A stretch of DNA of 7,442 nt from Reyranella sp. (GCA_016780605.1 JADHLS010000241.1:1-7442), one strand, 5' to 3'. Counted from the stretch's first letter, positions 1-5,279 are shown. Notes: a model not told the origin generated them from the letters alone. Numbers and translations are program-made.

Positions 1-610
1 CGCCGAGATTCTGCGGCATGCCCTGCCAGACGAAGAACAGGCCGACGACGATCGAGATCGGCAGCAGGATGTAAAGCGTGCAGCGCGTGAGATCGACCCA
101 GAAATTGCCGATGCCCCGCGCCGAGCGGCGGGCGAAGCCGCGCACCAGGGCGACGGCGAGAGCAATGCCGGTCGCGGCCGAGACAAAGTTGTGCACGGTG
201 AGCCCGGCCATCTGCACCAGGTAGCTCATGGTCGTCTCGGGCACATAGGACTGCCAGTTGGTGTTGGTGGTGAAGCTCATCGCCGTGTTGAAGGCGAGGC
301 CTTCCTCGACCGCCGACTGCTTGGCCGGATTGAAGGGCAGCAGCGCCTGGAACCGCATCAGCGCATAGAGGCTCGCGAAGCCCACCAGGCTGAACAGCAG
401 CATGCTGACGGCATAGGTGAGCCAGTTCTGCTCGGCCCGCTCGTCGACGCCGCTCAGCTCATAGAAACCGCGCTCGACCGGGCCCAGCACCGGCGACAGG
501 AAGGTACGTTCGCCTTGGAAGACACGCGTCATGTAGCCGCCCAGCGGCTTCACGAGCAGGGCGATCACCACGCAGTAGGTGGCAATCTGGATCCAGCCGT
601 CGAGAGTCAT
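1..610 (-). CDS. kdpA: Potassium-transporting ATPase subunit KdpA, N-terminal 203 codons (runs off left edge)
   Basis: KdpA is the K+-binding, channel-like subunit of the high-affinity KdpFABC pump in the inner membrane. KdpB supplies the energy from ATP. Translation from the ATG at 610 gives an open frame to the window edge, about a third of a normal KdpA. Diagnostic stretches are [13 protein letters not shown] (residues 110-122), which holds the first pore-loop selectivity filter, then [18 protein letters not shown] (133-150) and [16 protein letters not shown] (169-184); all match E. coli KdpA closely as I remember it. Several hydrophobic segments are visible (about 7-22, 65-86, 147-160, 178-195). 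A GAGGAA ribosome binding site lies just before the ATG. The gene starts 23 bp after the kdpF stop, so it is co-transcribed; kdpB, kdpC and probably kdpDE should lie to the left. No defects are seen. The identification is firm. Confidence 0.97.
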   Translation of the reverse strand, partial: MTLDGWIQIATYCVVIALLVKPLGGYMTRVFQGERTFLSPVLGPVERGFYELSGVDERAEQNWLTYAVSMLLFSLVGFASLYALMRFQALLPFNPAKQSAVEEGLAFNTAMSFTTNTNWQSYVPETTMSYLVQMAGLTVHNFVSAATGIALAVALVRGFARRSARGIGNFWVDLTRCTLYILLPISIVVGLFFVWQGMPQNLG

Positions 611-633
611 GGAGGGTTCCTCAGAAGCGCCGA

Positions 634-723
634 CTAGAAGCGTTCCGGGCGCAGCAGGGCATAGACGAGATAGACCAGCAGGCCGAACGTGACGGCGCTG
701 CCCAGGATGTATTCGAACAGCAT
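634..723 (-). CDS. kdpF: KdpF, small stabilising subunit of the Kdp K+-ATPase (29 aa)
   Basis: The reading frame is [20 protein letters not shown] followed by YALLRPERF and a TAG stop. A single membrane helix of about 20 residues ending in the Y-A-L-L-R-P-E-R-F tail is the signature of KdpF, which is normally about 29 residues. In E. coli KdpF is a lipid-like peptide that stabilises the KdpABC complex in the inner membrane. Its position directly before kdpA agrees. The ribosome binding site GAGGAG overlaps the TGA stop of the 27-aa gene before it (10 bp between the genes), so translational coupling is likely. Genes this short are often missed by automatic annotation; here the tail motif and the gene order make the call strong. 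Confidence 0.95.
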   Translation of the reverse strand: MLFEYILGSAVTFGLLVYLVYALLRPERF

Positions 724-733
724 CGGCCGCTCC

Positions 734-817
734 TCACAGCTTTTCGCAGGCATAGGCATAGGCGATCGCCAGGGCGAACGTGCCCAGTCCGACCGCGATC
801 ATGATCACGTCGAGCAT
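734..817 (-). CDS. 27-aa single-helix membrane protein in the kdp leader
   Basis: The frame starts MLDVIMIAVGLGTFALAIAY and ends AYACEKL before TGA. It is one hydrophobic helix with an acidic residue near the N-terminus and a charged C-terminal tail (E-K-L). An AAAGGAA ribosome binding site lies 6-7 nt before the ATG. It sits 25 bp after the 58-aa gene and 10 bp before kdpF, inside the kdp operon. I recall similar M-x-D-x...A-x-x-Y-x-x-x-C-[DE]-[KR]-L peptides directly before kdpF in other proteobacteria, annotated only as hypothetical. That is from memory and was not searched. Function is unknown; a role as an extra small subunit or assembly factor of the Kdp complex is inference from position. 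It resembles the 26-aa peptide at 1129-1209. Confidence 0.8.
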   Translation of the reverse strand: MLDVIMIAVGLGTFALAIAYAYACEKL

Positions 818-842
818 TGTCTGTTCCTTTCGGCCGCCAGGC

Positions 843-1019
843 TCAGGCGATCCCAAACCACCGCAAGGTCGCGGCAATGGCGAACGCCGCCGCAAGGTGA
901 ATCGCCAGCAAAAGACCGATCTCGCCCAGCACCTCGTGCGGCGTCGGATATTCGCCAGCGGCTGTAGGCGCTCCTTGGCGGTTGTTCGCCGAGCGCCAGA
1001 AGGTGCGGATAGGTCTCAT
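843..1019 (-). CDS. 58-aa protein with one C-terminal membrane helix, probable first gene of the kdp operon
   Basis: The frame begins MRPIRTFWRSANNRQG and ends TLRWFGIA before TGA. Residues 1-30 are polar and basic (R-rich, then G-E-Y-P-T-P-H-E-V). Residues about 34-56 form one hydrophobic helix (I-G-L-L-L-A-I-H-L-A-A-A-F-A-I-A-A). A basic N-terminus before the helix suggests that the N-terminus stays in the cytoplasm. The ATG at 1019 is the only ATG or GTG start in frame after the stop at 1089-1091, but no clear ribosome binding site precedes it, which lowers confidence. It lies 25 bp before the 27-aa gene and 59 bp after a perfect CATAGGA-N4-CATAGGA site, so it would be the first product of the kdp transcript. 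I do not recognise a family. It could instead be untranslated leader. Confidence 0.55.
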   Translation of the reverse strand: MRPIRTFWRSANNRQGAPTAAGEYPTPHEVLGEIGLLLAIHLAAAFAIAATLRWFGIA

Positions 1020-1078
1020 GGCACGATGAACTTGGACCCGAAGGGCATAAAAAATCGACGGCGCCGCGGGATGATGGG

Positions 1079-1096
1079 CATAGGAATCTCATAGGA
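1079..1096 (-). promoter_or_regulatory. Box A: perfect 11-bp-period direct repeat before the kdp operon (predicted KdpE/OmpR-family site)
   Basis: On the plus strand the site reads CATAGGA-ATCT-CATAGGA, 14/14 to the shared pattern. On the kdp sense strand it is TCCTATG-AGAT-TCCTATG. The centre is about 70 bp before the first kdp-side start codon. Two 7-bp direct half-sites 11 bp apart is the arrangement bound by tandem dimers of PhoB/OmpR-family regulators. KdpE belongs to that family and controls kdp in other bacteria, so KdpE is the first candidate; this assignment is inference. Confidence 0.75.
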
Positions 1097-1128
1097 GAAT
1101 CCGCACCCAGTCGTTGGCGACGGCAACG

Positions 1129-1209
1129 TCACACCTTGTTGCGAAGGCGCTCGTAGGCGACGAACCCGCAGAGCAAGAGGCCTGCAAGAACCAGGACGAG
1201 GTCGAACAT
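1129..1209 (-). CDS. 26-aa single-helix membrane microprotein near kdp
   Basis: The frame begins MFDLVLVLAGLLLCGFVAYE and ends RLRNKV before TGA. It is a single hydrophobic helix with an acidic residue at position 3 and a basic tail (R-L-R-N-K-V). The GAGGAG ribosome binding site eight nt before the ATG at 1209 is among the best in the window and decides this start; a longer in-frame start at 1314 would add 35 residues without such a site. It resembles the 27-aa kdp peptide (M-[FL]-D at the start, G-L in the middle, A-Y before the charged end) and may be a paralogue. It has its own upstream box at 1278-1295 and is separated from the kdp unit by box A. Function is unknown; a small regulator or accessory subunit of a K+ transporter is inference. 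Confidence 0.6.
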   Translation of the reverse strand: MFDLVLVLAGLLLCGFVAYERLRNKV

Positions 1210-1277
1210 GTGGCATCTCCTCGCCCCATAAGTGCGCAGGAGAGCATTGGAATTCGAGACGTCCACGAGCTGCTCGG

Positions 1278-1295
1278 CATAGAGGCGCCATAGGA
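1278..1295 (-). promoter_or_regulatory. Box B: CATAGAG-GCGC-CATAGGA direct repeat before the 26-aa microprotein gene
   Basis: This site matches the CATAGGA-N4-CATAGGA pattern at 12 of 14 positions with the same 11-bp period. On the minus strand it is TCCTATG-GCGC-CTCTATG. It ends 68 bp before the start codon of the 26-aa gene and has the same orientation to its gene as boxes A, C and the porin box. The half-site at 1289-1295 is perfect. Confidence 0.5.
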
Positions 1296-1330
1296 ATGCA
1301 GCCGATCTGGCCACTACGCAGATTACGACC

Positions 1331-1360
1331 TGACGTGATTCTTACTGTTGACTCACGTCA
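1331..1360. repeat. Inverted repeat TGACGTGA-N14-TCACGTCA in the divergent intergenic region
   Basis: Two perfect 8-bp arms, 1331-1338 and 1353-1360, face each other across 14 bp. A second, overlapping dyad TTGAC-TCAC-GTCAA lies at 1348-1361. The pair sits between the 26-aa gene (minus) and the 289-aa outer-membrane protein gene (plus), which diverge from here. It could be an operator for a dimeric regulator other than the one that binds the CATAGGA boxes. No regulator can be named. The arms are short enough that chance is possible. Confidence 0.35.
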
Positions 1361-1438
1361 AGGCGCGTTCAGCGACACCAAGAAATACTCGGTTTTGGCC
1401 GAATAGCCCATGCAGCGGTTATGCACTTTCGAATTCGC

Positions 1439-1456
1439 ACATATGGATTTCCTATA
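1439..1456 (+). promoter_or_regulatory. Box C: ACATATG-GATT-TCCTATA, degenerate direct-repeat site before the 289-aa outer-membrane protein gene
   Basis: Compared with TCCTATG-N4-TCCTATG the site matches 11 of 14 positions. It ends 47 bp before the ATG at 1504. It has the same sense orientation relative to its gene as the kdp and porin sites. A T-rich stretch (TTTTATCC, about 1465-1472) roughly ten bases downstream could serve as a -10 element if the box replaces the -35, as at PhoB-type promoters; this is weak evidence. Confidence 0.45.
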
Positions 1457-1503
1457 GCCGTCTCTTTTATCCAGTGCGTGGCACACCGTGTGAAAGGACG
1501 AAT

Positions 1504-2373
1504 ATGCGCCGTGCACGCCTCCTGACGACGACCTGCCTGACGGCGTCGATGATCATCTCTGCTGGGGGCGCCAGCGCCGATGACAAGGATCAGTACAACC
1601 TGTTCAACCCGACGCCGGTCGACAAGATGCGCGCCTTCAACACCGACCGGCCGGCCAAGTCGAACGTGCCCTACACGGTGGATGCCGGGCACTTCCAGTA
1701 CGAGGGCGACCTCTTCATCTACACCTACGACAACACATCGACGGCCGACACCCAGATCACCGGCTGGACCGTCGGCAACCCGACCTTCAAGCTCGGCCTT
1801 CTGAACAACGTCGACTTCGAGGTGAACTTCTCGTTCTACAACAGCATCCGGACGGTGGGCGTCAGCACCGGCACCTCGAGCGTGAGCCAGGGCTTCGGCG
1901 ACACCTTCACGCGCTTCAAGTGGAACCTGTTCGGCAACGAGGGCGACGGCCCGGCCTTCGCCCTGATTCCTTACGCCAAGTGGCCGACGGCGCCGGTCTC
2001 GCCCACGGGCACCGGCAACGGCTACATCGAGGGCGGCCTGATTGCGCCGCTGGCCGTGCCGCTGCCCCTGGGCTTCACCGCCATCCTGATGGGCGAGATG
2101 GACATCGTGAAGAACTCGTTCGACAGCAACTACCGCGTCAACATTCCTGCGCTGATCAACATCAACCGCACGATCTTCGAGAACGTGACGGCCTATGCCG
2201 AGATCTACGCGAATTGGTCGACCAACCCGCAAGCGCCCAACATCTACACCGCGGACTTCGCCCTGGCCTGGCAGCCCCGCCCCAACTTCCAGCTCGATGT
2301 CGGCATCAATATCGGCCTGAACCCGGCGGCGCCGCCCTACCAGATCTACATGGGCATCGCCCAGCGGTTCTGA
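1504..2373 (+). CDS. Exported beta-barrel protein of the Phenol_MetA_deg / 'transporter' family (289 aa)
   Basis: This is probably an outer-membrane beta-barrel. Start choice: the ATG at 1504 has an AAAGGA ribosome binding site and begins a clear signal peptide, basic MRRARLL then a hydrophobic core and cleavage near ASA/DDKD (after residue 25). The frame is open back to 1348, but those residues do not look like an N-terminus. The mature part has the F-N-T-D-R-P motif (45-50) followed by V-D-A-G-H-F-Q-Y-E (59-67), the pattern of the Phenol_MetA_deg family (PF13557). Alternating aromatic and polar strands follow, and it ends in phenylalanine (A-Q-R-F) as outer-membrane proteins do. Members are usually called 'transporter' without a proven substrate. 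Box C lies 47 bp upstream, which suggests control together with K+ uptake; the substrate is unknown. Confidence 0.85.
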   Translation: MRRARLLTTTCLTASMIISAGGASADDKDQYNLFNPTPVDKMRAFNTDRPAKSNVPYTVDAGHFQYEGDLFIYTYDNTSTADTQITGWTVGNPTFKLGLLNNVDFEVNFSFYNSIRTVGVSTGTSSVSQGFGDTFTRFKWNLFGNEGDGPAFALIPYAKWPTAPVSPTGTGNGYIEGGLIAPLAVPLPLGFTAILMGEMDIVKNSFDSNYRVNIPALININRTIFENVTAYAEIYANWSTNPQAPNIYTADFALAWQPRPNFQLDVGINIGLNPAAPPYQIYMGIAQRF

Positions 2374-2441
2374 CCGCCACCCGGCGTATGGCCGATCGAG
2401 ATGTCAGGTAGTTGTAACGTTTTCACAGCACCGTGGAGTAA

Positions 2442-2459
2442 TATAGGAAAGGCGTAGGA
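2442..2459 (+). promoter_or_regulatory. Box D: TATAGGA-AAGG-CGTAGGA direct repeat before the 105-aa exported protein gene
   Basis: The site matches CATAGGA-N4-CATAGGA at 12 of 14 positions with the 11-bp period. It lies between two plus-strand genes and ends 122 bp before the next start codon. Its orientation relative to the downstream gene is opposite to that of boxes A, B and C. It overlaps a TAATAT stretch (2439-2444) that could be a -10 element, so repression is as possible as activation. Confidence 0.45.
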
Positions 2460-2581
2460 TTTTGCGTTGGTCTGGCCGTCTTCGGCAGCGGACCCGTCAG
2501 ATGGGCGACGAATTCGTCTTGCCCTGTCGCTCATTACACAGCTCCGACGTCGACCGATCGTCTGACCGGAAGGAGCGAACC

Positions 2582-2899
2582 ATGAAGACACTTCATGCCT
2601 GTCTGATTGCGATCGTAACGTTCGCGGCGCCGACTTTCGCGTCGGCCGAGTCGCCCGATGCCAAGTACTGTTCGGCGCTCGCCAACAAATTCTCAGGCTT
2701 TCTCGCCGCGACGAACCAGCAGCGTCCGGCGGACCCGCAAACGGTGACCGCCCGCGCTGGAATCGAGCACTGCCGGGCCGGCAATACGGCCGTCGGCATT
2801 CCGCTTCTCGAGTCGGGCCTGCACAGCGCAGGCCTCGATTTGCCGCCGCGTGATTCAGCGTGGACCTTCAGCGGGGTGATGCACGGACCCAGGCGCTGA
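2582..2899 (+). CDS. 105-aa exported protein of unknown function with two conserved-looking cysteines
   Basis: The ATG at 2582 follows an AAGGAG ribosome binding site with good spacing, which decides the start; the frame is open further back to 2462 but without a signal-like N-terminus. Residues 1-22 are a signal peptide (MKTLHAC, hydrophobic core, A-S-A cleavage). The mature protein, about 83 residues, has D-A-K-Y-C-S-A-L (26-33) and H-C-R-A-G-N-T-A-V-G-I-P-L-L-E (63-77), with Cys30 and Cys64 able to form one disulfide in the periplasm. I recall similar small C-R-A-G-[ND]-x-x-x-G-I-P-x-L-E proteins in rhizobia and relatives as hypothetical proteins, with no known role. It is preceded by box D and faces the porin gene convergently. 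The coding call is solid; the function is unknown. Confidence 0.85.
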   Translation: MKTLHACLIAIVTFAAPTFASAESPDAKYCSALANKFSGFLAATNQQRPADPQTVTARAGIEHCRAGNTAVGIPLLESGLHSAGLDLPPRDSAWTFSGVMHGPRR

Positions 2900-2912
2900 A
2901 AGGGCTAGAGCG

Positions 2913-2958
2913 GAATCCGATCAGATGGAACCGCGCGCGGTTCCATCTGATCGGATTC
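2913..2958. repeat. Perfect 46-bp palindrome, probable dispersed intergenic palindromic element
   Basis: The sequence from GAATCCGATCAGATGG through a GCGCGC centre to CCATCTGATCGGATTC is self-complementary over all 46 bases (23-bp arms, no loop). It lies 13 bp after the stop of the 105-aa gene and before the convergent porin gene. I recall related GATCAGAT-bearing palindromes scattered between genes in alphaproteobacterial genomes; this is from memory. As RNA it would form a very stable hairpin from either strand, so it may also stop transcription or protect 3' ends. Confidence 0.85.
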
Positions 2959-2987
2959 GCGCGCATCGGTGATGCTCGTTGCGAGAG

Positions 2988-3027
2988 GCACAATCCGCCC
3001 ACCTGATTCCAGCCGGGCGGATTGTGC
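2988..3027. terminator. 13-bp-stem hairpin between convergent genes, probable bidirectional terminator
   Basis: GCACAATCCGCCC (2988-3000) pairs perfectly with GGGCGGATTGTGC (3015-3027) across a 14-nt loop. It starts one base after the end of the minus-strand porin stop codon (TAA at 3029-3031). On the plus strand it is followed by TTTAG, a short T run; on the minus strand there is no T run. Position and stem strength suggest that it ends the porin transcript and backs up termination of the 105-aa gene. Confidence 0.6.
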
Positions 3028-3028
3028 T

Positions 3029-4816
3029 TTAGAAGTGGATGATGGCGTCCATGGCGAACATGAACATGTCGTTCTTCGTGCCGCCGTTGAAGGCCGGGGC
3101 GCCGTCGGAATGCCAATAGGAGATCTCGGGCCGGACGACAATTTGCGGCGAGAGCCAGTGCTGCCAGCTCAGCGTGGCGTCGTAGTAGCGCACGGGAACG
3201 CCGACGCCGGTCCGCCAACCCATTGGGTCATCGTAGACCTCCGTGCGAACCGTAAAGTTGTTCAATCGGTCCGGAGAGTAGTTGAGATAAGCCAGCGCGC
3301 CGATCGAGTACGCCGTGCAGGAAAGCGCATTTACATCGGGGCAGTAAGCCAGATTGGGCGGATTGTATGTCACATACTGTGGCGAGAACGGCGTGCCTCC
3401 GTTGGCAACAGCCGCCAGGGCGTCGGGATTCCGGAGGTTGGGAACGCCGTTTTCTGATTGGAAATACAGCTCCGTGGCGAGGTGCCAGTACTCGTTGAAC
3501 TTGTGGTAGTAGGTCAATCCGCGCCACTGGAGATTGTTGTAGCCCCAAGCTCCATTGTTGATGCCGTTGATGCATGGATAGATGGAATCGTTGCCGCTGT
3601 CGCTCGTCCAGCGGACACAGGCGGTCAGGGTTGGTTGGTTGCCCGGATCCACCGACATCGTGGTGCCGGGATACAGGGGATTCGGGAACGGGTTCGGCAT
3701 CGTCCTGCCGGCGTTCCAAATGGGTGTCTCCGTGCCGTCGCTCACTCCCACCTGGAACATCCAGTTCTTGGTCGCGGCTATCGTGAGGAGGATGCCGGTA
3801 TTGGTGTAGTTGTCATACGTGTAGGTCAACGAATGCGAATAGGTGTAGTTGTTCGGAGCCAGCTGCGCTTCGATGTCGGGCGGTGAAATGTAGCGTCCGA
3901 TCCGGATATTCATGCCTTCGAAGATCTGCGGAATGTAGATGTCGGCATAGAGCATCGGAAAATCGTAGCCATAGACCCTGTTGTTCCCATTGAATTGCCA
4001 GCTCTCGAAACCGTAGGAGTTGGTGTAGCGGTAGTTCTCGCCGTACAGGGCTGACAAGCGAAAGCCCCAATCGACATGATCCTTCTGCACCGTGTCGGGG
4101 AGCCGCTCGATGTAAAGGACCGCCTGGTCGAGTTGGGCAGTGTTGGGTGTGTAAGCGTAGCCGATCGGACTGTTGCCGCCAGGCTGCAGCTGATTGGTGC
4201 TCAGGTTGAAGCCGGCATTGACCCAGCCGTAGATCTGGATGTGCTGGTCCTGCAGCCACTTGCCGACCCCGGTATTGGCGATCGCCACCATGAAGGGGCT
4301 GTCTACCGAGTTGGGCCGGGTCGTCCCTATGGCAGGGGACCCACCATAGGGGAAGTCGGCGAAAGGCATCGGCGGTATCGAAACCGGCGATTTCGGCCAG
4401 ACCGAGGCATCGCGGGCCGACGGCGGCGCATTCGGATCGCTCGGTGCAACGGCCTTGCCCCATTCAAGCTGGTAGTAGCGAAAAAAGCGCGTGAAAACGT
4501 TCTCGCCAAGGAAGGTGTCGAGACATTTGTAGTCGAGGTACGGATCACACTTGCCGCTCTTCGCCGCCGCTTCCTGCGCGGCCTTGAGGGTGCCCTCGCT
4601 GACCTCGCAGTTGTAGTCGACGAACGGATCGCAAGGGCTGCCGACCGTCCGACCGTAGAAGAAGGGAAAGTTGATCTTTCCCTGCGTGCTGGTCAGCTGA
4701 CCTTCTACTGCGCCGAATGTCTGCGCCTGGCCCTCGAGGCCGAAGCCGCTGACCAACGCAGCGCTGATCAGCAGGACGCGACTGACCTTACCAACGACGA
4801 ACGCACGATTACGCAT
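3029..4816 (-). CDS. OmpL-like (BBP2-type) outer-membrane porin (595 aa)
   Basis: A large outer-membrane beta-barrel of the putative porin-2 type (PF07642, OmpL-like). Start choice: the ATG at 4816 has a GGGGG purine run seven bases upstream and begins a signal peptide, MRNRAFVVGK then V-L-L-I-S-A-A-L-V, cleavage near GQA/QT (residue 31); an upstream ATG at 4843 only adds nine polar residues. Mature landmarks are two C-D-P-[FY]-x-D-Y-x-C motifs (62-70, 90-98), an A-P-P-S-A-R-D...P-P-M-P-F linker, I-Q-I-Y-G-W-V-N-A-G-F, L-D-Q-A-V-L-Y-I-E-R-L-P-D-T and R-I-G-R-Y-I-S-P-P-D-I-E-A-Q. Aromatic-rich strands follow, ending in A-I-I-H-F. The closest homologues I remember are rhizobial 'outer membrane beta-barrel' proteins. 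Its base composition looks less GC-rich than kup. Boxes at 4906-4923 and 4873-4890 precede it. Passage of K+ or small solutes is inference from context. Confidence 0.88.
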   Translation of the reverse strand: MRNRAFVVGKVSRVLLISAALVSGFGLEGQAQTFGAVEGQLTSTQGKINFPFFYGRTVGSPCDPFVDYNCEVSEGTLKAAQEAAAKSGKCDPYLDYKCLDTFLGENVFTRFFRYYQLEWGKAVAPSDPNAPPSARDASVWPKSPVSIPPMPFADFPYGGSPAIGTTRPNSVDSPFMVAIANTGVGKWLQDQHIQIYGWVNAGFNLSTNQLQPGGNSPIGYAYTPNTAQLDQAVLYIERLPDTVQKDHVDWGFRLSALYGENYRYTNSYGFESWQFNGNNRVYGYDFPMLYADIYIPQIFEGMNIRIGRYISPPDIEAQLAPNNYTYSHSLTYTYDNYTNTGILLTIAATKNWMFQVGVSDGTETPIWNAGRTMPNPFPNPLYPGTTMSVDPGNQPTLTACVRWTSDSGNDSIYPCINGINNGAWGYNNLQWRGLTYYHKFNEYWHLATELYFQSENGVPNLRNPDALAAVANGGTPFSPQYVTYNPPNLAYCPDVNALSCTAYSIGALAYLNYSPDRLNNFTVRTEVYDDPMGWRTGVGVPVRYYDATLSWQHWLSPQIVVRPEISYWHSDGAPAFNGGTKNDMFMFAMDAIIHF

Positions 4817-5127
4817 GTGTTGCCCCCGAACCGGCGAATGCACGCCGCAATTCCAACGCTATCGCTGCGATCGAAAGGAATTCCATACGGGTCGGAGGCA
4901 ACTATCATAGGATTTTCATAGGATGCCGGGCTCGCGGCAGAGTCGCGGTCGACTGACATGGCGATCGCGTGCAGTGTGACGGTGGGAACAGCTGCGGCGC
5001 GGGCATGGCTGCCGAACGCCAGCACGAACACCCCCGTGATCAACACGACACGCGCGATCACCGCGGCGATGAGTGAGCGGTAAGCGATAAACCAGAACGC
5101 TTCCGCCAGGGCTGAACGAATAGTCAC
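4768..5127 (-). CDS. Doubtful 119-aa ORF with signal-peptide-like N-terminus, overlapping the porin start
   Basis: A GTG at 5127 follows GGGGGGAA, much like the porin's own ribosome binding site, and starts a frame with a strongly hydrophobic segment (A-V-I-A-R-V-V-L-I-T-G-V-F-V-L-A-F-G) ending in H-A-R-A-A-A, a plausible signal cleavage near residue 45. After about residue 60 the frame runs through the porin promoter region, including the 4906-4923 box, and overlaps the first 49 bases of the porin gene in another frame. That tail is therefore unlikely to be selected as protein. Either the frame is a real short exported peptide, a decayed remnant of a porin-like gene (its signal and start region resemble the porin's), or chance. 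I recognise no family. Confidence 0.25.
   Translation of the reverse strand: MTIRSALAEAFWFIAYRSLIAAVIARVVLITGVFVLAFGSHARAAAVPTVTLHAIAMSVDRDSAASPASYENPMIVASDPYGIPFDRSDSVGIAACIRRFGGNTCVIVRSSLVRSVASC
4873..4890 (-). promoter_or_regulatory. Weak second direct-repeat site before the porin gene
   Basis: The site reads GAAAGGA-ATTC-CATACGG on the plus strand, 10 of 14 to the pattern. It begins exactly 33 bp (three 11-bp steps) from the perfect box at 4906-4923, so both would lie on the same face of the helix. It shares the run GGAATTCCATA with the perfect site near kup at 5280-5297. Alone it would not be convincing. Confidence 0.3.
4906..4923 (-). promoter_or_regulatory. Box F: perfect direct-repeat site before the porin gene
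   Basis: The plus strand reads CATAGGA-TTTT-CATAGGA, 14/14, with the 11-bp period. On the porin sense strand it is TCCTATG-AAAA-TCCTATG, the same orientation to its gene as at kdp. It ends 89 bp before the porin ATG. The spacer differs from those of boxes A and E, so only the half-sites are conserved. Confidence 0.75.
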
Positions 5128-5216
5128 GAGTTCCCCCCGACATGATGCCGGAACTGGCCCAGCTCCCGCGTACCGCGACAGCGGATTTCGGTTCCATGCG
5201 GAACGAAAGGCTTCCG

Positions 5217-5234
5217 TATAGAGGCCACATAGTG
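5217..5234 (-). promoter_or_regulatory. Weak direct-repeat site in the porin-kup intergenic region
   Basis: The site reads TATAGAG-GCCA-CATAGTG on the plus strand, 9 of 14 to the pattern, keeping TATAG and CATAG cores 11 bp apart. It begins 63 bp (six turns of 10.5 bp) from the perfect box at 5280-5297 and ends 89 bp before the GTG of the doubtful 119-aa frame. It is weak on its own. Confidence 0.25.
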
Positions 5235-5279
5235 TGGAGAGGCCATCCGGCTGCGATCAGCCTGGCGAGCCCCGGACGA

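Noticed and set aside
244..250. Single CATAGGA inside kdpA
   Set aside because: There is no second half-site 11 bp away on either side, and it encodes part of conserved KdpA protein.
191..637. 148-residue plus-strand open frame opposite kdpA
   Set aside because: kdpA on the minus strand is unambiguous; the H/R/E-rich product is a shadow.
751..762. CATAGGCATAGG in the 27-aa gene
   Set aside because: The period is 6 bp, not 11, and it is explained by the repeated A-Y-A-Y codons.
1348..1503. N-terminal extension of the 289-aa outer-membrane protein to an ATG-proximal open frame at 1348
   Set aside because: It has no ribosome binding site, covers box C and the 1331-1360 repeat, and would bury the clear signal peptide that starts at 1504.
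1369..2232. Long minus-strand open frame opposite the 289-aa protein gene
   Set aside because: Its product is rich in R, V, G, H and D with no domain, as expected for the antisense of a GC-rich gene.
4817..4843. Nine-residue N-terminal extension of the porin from an ATG at 4843
   Set aside because: The ATG at 4816 has the better ribosome binding site and starts directly at the signal peptide.
4076..4921. 281-residue plus-strand open frame opposite the porin N-terminus
   Set aside because: The opposite strand encodes a recognisable porin with a signal peptide; this frame has no start signal or family features.
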